A stretch of DNA of 64,000 nt from Lachnospiraceae bacterium (GTDB lineage: Bacteria; Bacillota; Clostridia; Lachnospirales; Lachnospiraceae), in the NCBI GenBank assembly GCA_017431345.1, contig JAFRLH010000024.1, forward strand, positions 1 through 64,000, written 5' to 3'. A program made the position numbers and the translations under genes. Shown here piece after piece: positions 35,050-42,424 of the stretch. Numbering within the stretch: the stretch's first letter is position 1; each line of letters begins with the position of its first letter. The notes under the pieces are model-generated. The model saw nothing but the letters and a program-made list of their open reading frames with translations, did no database searches and was not told the origin of the DNA.

Positions 35050-37326
35050 TCAGTGCTCCTGTCTCCTTTTTCCCGGCAGAATAATGAATTCATCGCTCAG
35101 GGGGATCTTCCGGATCCTCCTGCCGGATGCCCGCGAGACCGCATTCACGATCGCCGGTGCTCCCGGAACAGTACTCAGTTCCCCTACGCTCTTCGCGCCG
35201 TGCGGGCCGGTCGGTTCATAGCCGTCCGCCAGATCCACATAAATATCCGGCATATCATCCATTTCCGCGAACCGGTAATGCAGCAGATCGGTCGATACCG
35301 GCTTTTTCAGCTTCGGCAGGATCTCGATCTTCTCATAGAGCGCATAGCCCATGCTCTGCAGGATACCGCCCTGCAGCTGTCCTTCCAGCGTCATCCTGTT
35401 GATCGGCGTTCCCACATCCGCGACCTCGATGATATCCAGCAGACGGATGGCGTTCAGTTTTTTATAGTATTCCGCCTTCACAAAACATACGACGAACGGA
35501 TTGGGACTCGCGAGCGCCTTATAATACCCGGTACCGATGATCACTCTGCCGTTCGGGCTGAACATGATCAGGCGGGCGCCTTCCTTAAAGGAGATCACTC
35601 TGTCGGTTCCCTGATCCAGCACCAGATAACGGTTCCCCGGCAACTCCTCCACTTTCCTGTCCGGGAAGACCGCCTGCAGGCCGTCCAGATATTTTTCCTT
35701 CAGATCCCGGCAGGCATTCACGATCGCGTTGCCGCACAGGAAAGCCTGGCTGCTCCCGAAGGTGCCGGAATCATACGGTGTGAACCGTGTGTCAGCCGCG
35801 AAAATGTGTACATCCTTCAGTTCGATCCCCAGCGTTTCCGCACAGATCTGCGCCTCCATGGTCTCGCTGCCCTGGCCGATATCGCAGGAACCGACAAGAA
35901 GCTGTACCGTCCCGTCGTCATTCATCATAATGACCGCTGAACTCAGCCCGTCCAGATTGGACGCGCCGGACCCGTGGCAGGCGAAAGAATATCCCCACGC
36001 CTGGCGTTTTTCTTCATTGTCAATGAGCGGGCCTTCCTTCTCGTCCACCATCCGCTGCAGTCTTCTCGCCCGGACAACGCAGTCTTCGATGGCGCAGCTC
36101 GTTACCGGAAGAGACGCCGCCGGAAAAGATTCTCCCGCTTTGATATGGTTCTTCAGCCGCAGTTCCACCGGATCCACGCCCAGCTTTTCCGCCAGTTCGT
36201 CCAGGGCGATCTCCCGTGCAAAGGTGAGCTGTGTGTTTCCGTATCCGCGGAAGGCACCGGCCGTTACATGATCGGTGAACACGGTCTCCCCGTGGAACAG
36301 ATAGTTATCGACCCGGTACTGGAATTTTCTGGCAGCCGCCGCGCATACCGTCGGCCCGTGCGTTGTATACGCACCGGTGTTGAGCTTATAATCTGCTTCA
36401 AAAAACATCAGTTTACCGTTCTCATCTGCCCCGATCTGCAGTGCAGTCTGCGAACCGTGGCGTGCGACTGCCGTTGCGATATCCTCTTCTCTGCTGTAAG
36501 TAAGCCGCACCGGCCTTCGGATCTTCCTGGAGAGGAATGCAGCCGCAGGCTGGGAATGCAGCTGCTGCCTGGCCCCGAACCCGGCACCGACCGCCGGTTT
36601 GATGAAATCAATGTCGCTTTCCCGCAGTCCCAGGATCTCAGCCATGATCCGGCGTTCCTGGTAGATCGTCTGCGAGCTGCTGTAGACGGTGAGATGTTTC
36701 CCGTCACTGAAATCCACAAGGCAGGATGTCAGTTCGATCTGTGCGTGCTGCATCGGCTGGGTCACATAATATCCGCCCGTAATAACAGCAGAGGCCGCCT
36801 GCCCCGCTTCCGCATTGCCGACGGTGACGTCTCTGTGCTGGGCGACATTCGTATCCGAAATATCCGGCTGAAGCGGTTCAGCATCCGGCGTCAGCGCTTC
36901 ATCGATCGTCAGATACGCTTTCAGCACTTCAAAATCGATCCGGATCTTCAGGATCGCCTGTCTGCAGGCTTCCCATGTTTCCCCGCCGACGATCAGGATC
37001 CTGTCTCCATAGGACTTGCAGTCCGTGGTGAGGACATATTCGTCCTTAAAAAGCAGTCCCGACGGCGGATTCCCGGAAGAGTTGAACTTCTCTCCCATGG
37101 TTTCCGCGGGTGTAACGCAGCCAAGATAGCCCGGTACGCTCTCCGCCCCGGAAGTGTCGATTTTTAAGACCTTCGCCCGGGGGAACGGACTTCTCACCAG
37201 CATCGCGCAGGCTTCCCCCGGCAGCTTTATATCATCGGTATACTGTATTTCTCCGGCAGCCTTCTTCATGGATTCCAGACGGGGAACATGCCGGTCGATC
37301 ACAGTAAATTTCTTCTCCTGGTTCAT
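35050..37326 (-). CDS. Molybdopterin-dependent hydroxylase large subunit
   Basis: 758 residues of the xanthine dehydrogenase/4-hydroxybenzoyl-CoA reductase large-subunit family; it carries the molybdopterin and the substrate site. Motifs: VGAGFGARQ, GAFRGYGNTQL, GSCDIGQGSETM, GTFGSSQAFLCGNAI, and the C-terminal GAKSVGELSTVPGAPAIVNAV with the expected catalytic Glu. The operon genes (yqeB, yqeC-mocA, selD, yedF) place it among selenium-dependent enzymes. The substrate is not evident: purine, nicotinate-like heterocycle or aromatic acid derivative all remain possible. A GAGAGAA site precedes the ATG. Confidence 0.9.
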   Translation of the reverse strand: MNQEKKFTVIDRHVPRLESMKKAAGEIQYTDDIKLPGEACAMLVRSPFPRAKVLKIDTSGAESVPGYLGCVTPAETMGEKFNSSGNPPSGLLFKDEYVLTTDCKSYGDRILIVGGETWEACRQAILKIRIDFEVLKAYLTIDEALTPDAEPLQPDISDTNVAQHRDVTVGNAEAGQAASAVITGGYYVTQPMQHAQIELTSCLVDFSDGKHLTVYSSSQTIYQERRIMAEILGLRESDIDFIKPAVGAGFGARQQLHSQPAAAFLSRKIRRPVRLTYSREEDIATAVARHGSQTALQIGADENGKLMFFEADYKLNTGAYTTHGPTVCAAAARKFQYRVDNYLFHGETVFTDHVTAGAFRGYGNTQLTFAREIALDELAEKLGVDPVELRLKNHIKAGESFPAASLPVTSCAIEDCVVRARRLQRMVDEKEGPLIDNEEKRQAWGYSFACHGSGASNLDGLSSAVIMMNDDGTVQLLVGSCDIGQGSETMEAQICAETLGIELKDVHIFAADTRFTPYDSGTFGSSQAFLCGNAIVNACRDLKEKYLDGLQAVFPDRKVEELPGNRYLVLDQGTDRVISFKEGARLIMFSPNGRVIIGTGYYKALASPNPFVVCFVKAEYYKKLNAIRLLDIIEVADVGTPINRMTLEGQLQGGILQSMGYALYEKIEILPKLKKPVSTDLLHYRFAEMDDMPDIYVDLADGYEPTGPHGAKSVGELSTVPGAPAIVNAVSRASGRRIRKIPLSDEFIILPGKRRQEH

Positions 37327-37339
37327 GATTCTCTCCCGT

Positions 37340-37828
37340 TTAATCCTCTCCGCGTACCGGCTCTTCTTTGCTGATCCGTTCAGCCGCCAGCTGTACCGCT
37401 TCCTCTATTTTTACATACCCCGTGCAGCGGCACAAATTCCCGGAAAGCGCCTCTCTGATCTCTCCTCTGGACGGATGCGGATTTTTGTCTAACAAGGCTT
37501 TTGCCGCCAGGATCATGCCCGGTGTACAGAATCCGCACTGGATCGCCCCGGCATCGGTAAACGCCTGCTGGATCGGATGCGGGTTTTTCCCGGTCCCAAG
37601 TCCTTCAATCGTAAGAATACTGGTCCCGTCGGCAGCCAGTGCCGGCACGCAGCAGGAATTGACAGCCCTGCCGTCCATGAGGACGGTACACGCGCCGCAT
37701 TCTCCCAGATCGCACCCTTTCTTTGTTCCGGTAAGACCCGCCCGGTCCCTGATCAGCTCCAGAAGCGTCTCGTCAGGCCGGACAGCAAATACAGCCGGAA
37801 TGCCGTTCAGCACTATTCGGATCGTCAT
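37340..37828 (-). CDS. Molybdenum hydroxylase [2Fe-2S] subunit
   Basis: 162 residues, usual size for the small subunit. The plant-type ferredoxin domain has CDLGECGACTVLMDG and a later Cys; the helical domain has QCGFCTPGMI and GNLCRCTGYVKI, giving all eight cluster Cys. It moves electrons between the molybdenum site and the FAD subunit. It overlaps the lyase-like gene by four bases and is followed at 13 bases by the large subunit. Confidence 0.93.
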   Translation of the reverse strand: MTIRIVLNGIPAVFAVRPDETLLELIRDRAGLTGTKKGCDLGECGACTVLMDGRAVNSCCVPALAADGTSILTIEGLGTGKNPHPIQQAFTDAGAIQCGFCTPGMILAAKALLDKNPHPSRGEIREALSGNLCRCTGYVKIEEAVQLAAERISKEEPVRGED

Positions 37829-39345
37829 CTGTCTGCTTCCTCCATTACCTGTTCCGGTCTGCCTGAACGTATATACTGATACGCTGTTTCCATCTCTTCA
37901 CTGAGGTTCCGGTCTTCCCACAGATGCGGGATCACCTTCCGGAAATCCGCATGGACCGGCCCGGTCACCTTCCCGAGCGTGATCTCTCCTCTCATATCGA
38001 TCGCCTGGGCTGCATGCACCAGTTCGATGCCCAGCATATACCGCAGGTTGTCAACGATCCGGAGCGCCCGCCTCGCCGCCAGCGAAAGGTTGCTTGCATG
38101 ATCTTCTATACCGCCGGCGACCGGATCATAATCCGTGGAAGTCGTATTGGAAAGCCATCTGTTCTCCGCATCCAGCGCACACAGCGTCTTCTGATAGGTG
38201 GAATAACTGATCACTTTCACTTCATCCGGCGTCAGGAATCTCGTGAGACCGCTGAACACCGGATCCACGATGCGGAAGATCCTGTTCGTGATCATGCGTG
38301 ACATATGGCACAGCGCCGCTGCCAGCATATCTACCGCAAGCGCCAGCGTCGTCACCTCAAAATTCGGGCTGACCGACGTCGTATGCTCCTCGTAAATGAT
38401 GCACGGATTATCGCCGGTATGGTTCATTTCGATCTCCAGGATCTTTCTGACATAGGTGAGTGCATCCAGGACCGAACCGTTGACTGACGCGCCGCTCCGG
38501 AAGGAAAGCGGATCCTGCAATGCCCGTTTGGGATCCGGTTTTTCCAGATAGCTCCCCTGCAGGTACCGCCGGCACTCAGCAGCAACGCGGATCTGTCCGT
38601 CAAGCCCTCTGGCTTCGTTGACCTTCTCCCCCAGCGGCTGCAGGCCGCCGTTCAGCCCTTCCAGGCTCAGGCAGTAGATCAGATTCGAGATCTTTAAGAG
38701 ATCCTCCGTTTCTGCTGCAAGGAGGGCTGTCTGGGAGGAACAGTGCGATCCGTTTGAGACGATCGAAAGACCGTCCTTCGGACCGAGGACCGGGACTTTC
38801 AATCCCTCCCGGCTGATCGCTTCCGCTGCAGGGATGATCTCCCCGTAATATTCGACCTCTCCTTCGCCGATGATCCCCAGGCCGATATGCGACATGGTGT
38901 TGACATCTCCCACTCCTGCCGCGCCGCGGTGTTTTGCCCTGGGATGGATGCCTCTGTTCAGGAATTCCTCATACATCCGCAGGATATCGACGGAAATGCC
39001 GCTGCGGCAGCAAAGCGCGGTATTCAGCCGGATCAGCATCATGCCCCGGACTTCTTCCACTTCGGAATACGGGGGGACGCCCACGGAATGGCTGCGGATC
39101 AGGTTCCTGTTGAACTGCTCAAAGAATTCCACGCCGAATTCCCTGTCCTTGTTCCAGCCCACGCCGTGGTTCAGTCCGTAGACCGGTTTCCCTTCCGCCG
39201 CCATATCAAACAGGACCTGCCGTGATTCCACAAGCAGCGGGATCCTGTCTTCCGCGATCTTTACCGGCCTCCTGCCGTATACGACTTCCCTGAACCCTTC
39301 CAGCGTAAGATGCGATCCGTCCAGCACCAATGGTTCCATTTTCAC
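37825..39345 (-). CDS. HAL/PAL-family lyase-like protein lacking the MIO triad
   Basis: 506 residues, full length for histidine/phenylalanine ammonia-lyases. Tyr56 in VYGLNHGVG matches the catalytic Tyr of HAL; NGSHCSSQTAL, QDPLSFR and MNHTGDNP match substrate and structural blocks. The MIO cofactor must form from Ala-Ser-Gly just before Asp, but here residues 141-147 read GAAGVGD, so the aligned triad is Gly144-Val145-Gly146 with no Ser. Normal ammonia-lyase chemistry is therefore unlikely. Start GTG at 39345 is eight bases after AGGAGG; the ATG two codons on is the alternative. It lies inside the hydroxylase operon, overlapping the [2Fe-2S] gene. Confidence 0.82.
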   Translation of the reverse strand: MKMEPLVLDGSHLTLEGFREVVYGRRPVKIAEDRIPLLVESRQVLFDMAAEGKPVYGLNHGVGWNKDREFGVEFFEQFNRNLIRSHSVGVPPYSEVEEVRGMMLIRLNTALCCRSGISVDILRMYEEFLNRGIHPRAKHRGAAGVGDVNTMSHIGLGIIGEGEVEYYGEIIPAAEAISREGLKVPVLGPKDGLSIVSNGSHCSSQTALLAAETEDLLKISNLIYCLSLEGLNGGLQPLGEKVNEARGLDGQIRVAAECRRYLQGSYLEKPDPKRALQDPLSFRSGASVNGSVLDALTYVRKILEIEMNHTGDNPCIIYEEHTTSVSPNFEVTTLALAVDMLAAALCHMSRMITNRIFRIVDPVFSGLTRFLTPDEVKVISYSTYQKTLCALDAENRWLSNTTSTDYDPVAGGIEDHASNLSLAARRALRIVDNLRYMLGIELVHAAQAIDMRGEITLGKVTGPVHADFRKVIPHLWEDRNLSEEMETAYQYIRSGRPEQVMEEADR

Positions 39346-39360
39346 TTCTGATTCCTCCTC

Positions 39361-40515
39361 TTACCGGGCCAGATCTCCCGGGGTGTCCACATCGCTCAGT
39401 TTTTCCTCGTTTACAATGTAATAATGCACCTTCCCGGGATCCGATCTGATCAGCCTGATCGCGCCGCTGTCCCCTTTCAGTTCCGTCAGCTTCCCGAACA
39501 TCGTTTTATCGAAAACGGCGGGATTTGCGGGATGGGAGGAAAAGGCGCAGGCCATCTTCCGCCCGGAAAAAACGAATTGTTCCAGGAGTCCCTGCACATC
39601 CGCTGCGCCGAACGCCGGCTGATCCGCTGCGAAAAAAGCGGACGCATCATATCCGTGACACAGCGCATATGCTGCGCCGAGACGAATGGACGCCGCAATA
39701 CCTTCCCGGAACTCCCCGTTTCTGATCGGAATGGCATCCCCTGCAGCCCCGGTCTCTGCCAATATCCTGTCATAACAGCTTACGACCGCGATATCCAGCC
39801 GCAGTCCTGCACAGGATCTTTTTGCTTCACGGAGCGCATCCAGCTGCCATCTGTAAAGCGGCTTCCCGTGAAACATCGCAAGGAGCTTGTTGTCTTCTCC
39901 GAAGCGCCTGCTCTCTCCCGATGCCAGGAGCACAGCCAGTATACGGACATCTTCCGGCTTTCTGACCGCTTCGTGATGAAAAACATACCTGATCTCAGCA
40001 TTTGGATACCGGGCCGCCAGCGGTTTCCTGTAGTTTTTTTCGACGATCAGATCGATCAGCGTTCTGTCGACCAGCGGCTCCCTCTGAACGATCTCCCTGA
40101 TCTGCGCATCCGCAAGCGCCTCCCGGAAGCAGACCTCATGGAAGTCCCTGCCGATTGCGAAGCCGCTCATGACGATCACGATCTCGTTCACTTCTTCCGG
40201 AATCACCGGTTCATAATACGCCGGGATCTTCAGCGGATGATGCTTCGCGCCGTCTGCTTCGATCAGTACTTCGTCATACGCCGCGCATACTTCCCGGTAT
40301 ACCTTCTCTCCCGGCCACGTCAGCTTGTTCCTTCCGAACGCGTCCGTTTCACATGGCGTCCCTATGTAATCGATCAGCCATTCTGAAGGCTCTTCCATAA
40401 TGTGGGTCGTGGTCATGATTGCCGTCCGTTTATGCAGGGAAGCATTCTTCTCAGCTCTCTTCCTGATATACCCTGTCTTTCCACCGGCTCCCACTATTGC
40501 TGCAACATAAGCCAT
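39361..40515 (-). CDS. YqeC-MocA fusion: SDMH accessory and cofactor nucleotidyltransferase
   Basis: 384 residues. Residues 1-190 are YqeC-like: a P-loop-like IVGAGGKTG (7-15), TTTHI and EVLIEADGAKHHPLKIPA. Residues 191-384 are a MocA-type nucleotidyltransferase with LLASGESRRFGEDNKLL (196-212) and FFAADQPAF for metal binding; MocA attaches CMP to molybdopterin. YqeC, YqeB and MocA are the marker proteins of the SDMH system and are usually separate genes, so the fusion supports a joint role in cofactor maturation. The ATG lies four bases past the yqeB stop. Confidence 0.87.
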   Translation of the reverse strand: MAYVAAIVGAGGKTGYIRKRAEKNASLHKRTAIMTTTHIMEEPSEWLIDYIGTPCETDAFGRNKLTWPGEKVYREVCAAYDEVLIEADGAKHHPLKIPAYYEPVIPEEVNEIVIVMSGFAIGRDFHEVCFREALADAQIREIVQREPLVDRTLIDLIVEKNYRKPLAARYPNAEIRYVFHHEAVRKPEDVRILAVLLASGESRRFGEDNKLLAMFHGKPLYRWQLDALREAKRSCAGLRLDIAVVSCYDRILAETGAAGDAIPIRNGEFREGIAASIRLGAAYALCHGYDASAFFAADQPAFGAADVQGLLEQFVFSGRKMACAFSSHPANPAVFDKTMFGKLTELKGDSGAIRLIRSDPGKVHYYIVNEEKLSDVDTPGDLAR

Positions 40516-40519
40516 GTAT

Positions 40520-41377
40520 TCAGACCTTTCCTTCGCTCACATGTTTCATGACTGCTGTCAGTACTGCGCCGCCGATACATCTGGCTTTGTCAGAGATCGT
40601 AAAACAGTTCTTCAATTCCGATTCCCTCGGATCGATATCTGCGATCTTGAGCCCTTTCTGCACCGGATAGCCTTCATGGATCAGCCCCCGGATGAGTCCT
40701 TTAAAAGGCGCCCTGACGGGAACCGGTTCTTCCGCTGCATCAGCTCTTTCGATCTGCGCTATGATCTCTCCGGCCTCCGCAATATCGCCGATTTCACGCA
40801 CATGCCGGATCCTTCCATCCGCCGGCGCATGGATCACTCTGTCTGCGGCGTGTCCGGCGATCATCCCGGGAACACCGGTATTTTCCTGCGGGCACCGGTC
40901 ATAGAGGATCCTTCCCAGATCGTGCCCCCGCATCGTTTCGACCGCTGCGTGACAGTCTTCTCCCGGAGTGAATCCCGGACCGAGCGCTGCAACGAACGGA
41001 GCCATCCCCATATGAGTTCCTGTATTATATTTTGCAAGGATGGCATCAACAAGTGCAGTCAGGCGGAATCCGCTGTACTGCCAATTCTTATCCGGCAAAA
41101 AATGACGCAGGCATTCTCCCGCGGGATCTGTCAGCACAGCCAGGCCGTCTTCCGAAAGAAGGCGGAAAGCTTCTTCCTCCTTCCGTGCCGCAATGCATGC
41201 CAGCCCTTCTATCCTGCAGCTGCCTTCGTATACAGCATTGCAGAAGGATACGGTAAGCCTGATCGCGGAAGGATACGGCTGTTCCAGTACCAGGACATGA
41301 AATCCGGCGTTCCGGAGCGTCCAGATGATCCCGCTGGCAATATCTCCTCCGCCTCTTACAATGACAAGTTCTTTCAT
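40520..41377 (-). CDS. yqeB: SDMH system protein YqeB (EF2563 family)
   Basis: 285 residues. It starts with a dinucleotide-binding-like VIVRGGGDIASGI, then GPGFTPGEDCHAAVETMRGHDLGR and a biotinyl-lipoyl-like segment (VPVRAPFKGLIRGLI). This matches the EF2563/YqeB selenium-dependent molybdenum hydroxylase family, a cytoplasmic protein thought to help mature the selenium-containing cofactor; its exact reaction is unknown. First gene of the operon; GAGAGG precedes the ATG. Confidence 0.88.
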   Translation of the reverse strand: MKELVIVRGGGDIASGIIWTLRNAGFHVLVLEQPYPSAIRLTVSFCNAVYEGSCRIEGLACIAARKEEEAFRLLSEDGLAVLTDPAGECLRHFLPDKNWQYSGFRLTALVDAILAKYNTGTHMGMAPFVAALGPGFTPGEDCHAAVETMRGHDLGRILYDRCPQENTGVPGMIAGHAADRVIHAPADGRIRHVREIGDIAEAGEIIAQIERADAAEEPVPVRAPFKGLIRGLIHEGYPVQKGLKIADIDPRESELKNCFTISDKARCIGGAVLTAVMKHVSEGKV

Positions 41378-41407
41378 CGATACCTCTCGTGGCGCTTTTA
41401 TATTGAT

Positions 41408-41416
41408 ATTATAACA
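41408..41416 (-). promoter_or_regulatory. Extended -10 promoter of the SDMH operon
   Basis: TGTTATAAT on the minus strand, 31 bases before yqeB; TGGACG 18 bases further up is a weak -35. I see no Moco riboswitch-like structure in the leader, which is too short for one. Confidence 0.5.
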
Positions 41417-41539
41417 ATATTATCCTTGTTCCGTCCATAAAAAGTCTAAAACCGTACCATTTCCCGGCATCCCCCTTATTTCGGTATAGTCATACTGTAT
41501 TTCGATATAATCAATCGAAATTATCTGTTGACGAAACTA

Positions 41540-41567
41540 TTGATTTCCCATGGTCCGGCACTATAAT
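41540..41567 (+). promoter_or_regulatory. Promoter of the small gene at 41656
   Basis: TTGATT (41540-41545), 16-base spacer, TATAAT (41562-41567). Confidence 0.55.
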
Positions 41568-41655
41568 GAAGACGGTTCCGGAAATTGGAAATACTGAACG
41601 GACCGCAAAATAAATTTGCACCACTGTGAATTTAATATCAAGGAGTGTGACTTAA

Positions 41656-41883
41656 ATGAATTACATTGGTATTGCAGGTACTGAAAACATGTATTCGATG
41701 CCTTCCTTCAGTTTCCGGGAATACTGCGGTGACGCTACAGATTCCACCCTGCGCAGAAAGACCGGATTCGACAGATTTCTGTTCATTCCGGAGGATAAAA
41801 CTTCTTATTCTGCCGATCACTGTGCTGAGGATAAGTGCAGGTCAGCACTGAAGGGTTATTTATCCTGCGTTTTTTCCGCATAA
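41656..41883 (+). CDS. Small protein of unknown function in its own transcription unit
   Basis: 75 residues, MNYIGIAGTENMYSMPSF at the start, with three Cys in the second half, mixed charge and no membrane or signal segment. AAGGAG lies ten bases before the ATG. It has its own promoter (41540) and a very strong terminator (41912). I recognise no family; the RNA itself could be the product. Confidence 0.5.
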   Translation: MNYIGIAGTENMYSMPSFSFREYCGDATDSTLRRKTGFDRFLFIPEDKTSYSADHCAEDKCRSALKGYLSCVFSA

Positions 41884-41911
41884 TATGATCGCTGATTCTC
41901 CTATAACAGCA

Positions 41912-41954
41912 AAGACCGGTCCTGAAAATGATCTTCAGGACCGGTCTTCTTTTT
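41912..41954 (+). terminator. Strong terminator between convergent units
   Basis: A 15-base perfect stem AAGACCGGTCCTGAA/TTCAGGACCGGTCTT with a seven-base loop and CTTTTT on the plus strand. It also lies 20 bases past the GtrA stop on the other strand, where TTTGC follows, so it may serve both. Confidence 0.9.
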
Positions 41955-41974
41955 GCAGGAACAGCTTCCCTTGC

Positions 41975-42424
41975 TTATTCCTTCCCCGTCTCTTTCTGCC
42001 TCTTCGCTCTCTCATTCGTATCCAGGCTTTTTCCGAACACAAAATATCTGTCGTACAGATATTCCAGAAGGAAGTTGCAGCCCATATTCAGGAGCGTCAC
42101 CAGGATGCCCGGCCAGTGCGCCGTCTCCGCCAGATAATTCCCGCAGATCGTGGAGACAGGCGTGAATACTGCGTAAAACGCCGCCACCTTCATCATCGCC
42201 ACCGGAACATTGTTCGCTGACTGGAACGTATACTGGCGGTTCAGGGTAAAATTCCAGATGACAGATGCGACCAGCGCGATCAGATAGCATGGCCAGTACG
42301 GCCATGACGTCACTTTATCAAGAATGGAATACAGAACGATCTCGATCACGCCCGCCGAGATCGAAAACAATGTGAATTTTACGGCTCTCAGCCATTCTTT
42401 GCTTTTGCCTTTCTCCGCTGCCAT
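41975..42424 (-). CDS. GtrA family membrane protein
   Basis: 149 residues with four membrane helices, for example AVKFTLFSISAGVIEIVLYSI, LIALVASVIWNFTLNRQYTF (the conserved W-N-F/R-F block) and NFLLEYLYDRYFVF. GtrA proteins are linked to flipping of polyprenyl-linked sugars or cell-wall decoration. The ATG overlaps the kinase stop (TGATG), so it belongs to that operon, although its link to sugar breakdown is unclear. Confidence 0.85.
   Translation of the reverse strand: MAAEKGKSKEWLRAVKFTLFSISAGVIEIVLYSILDKVTSWPYWPCYLIALVASVIWNFTLNRQYTFQSANNVPVAMMKVAAFYAVFTPVSTICGNYLAETAHWPGILVTLLNMGCNFLLEYLYDRYFVFGKSLDTNERAKRQKETGKE

Noticed and set aside
33064..37167. Long plus-strand frames across the hydroxylase operon
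   Set aside because: All are antisense to genes with intact cofactor motifs.
33058..37326. Selenocysteine (in-frame TGA) in SelD or the hydroxylase subunits
   Set aside because: The frames run through without internal stops and SelD has Cys at the catalytic place. Selenium, if used, would be in the cofactor and not as Sec in these proteins.
41378..41520. Molybdenum-cofactor riboswitch ahead of yqeB
   Set aside because: The predicted leader is only about 25 bases and shows no multi-stem structure.
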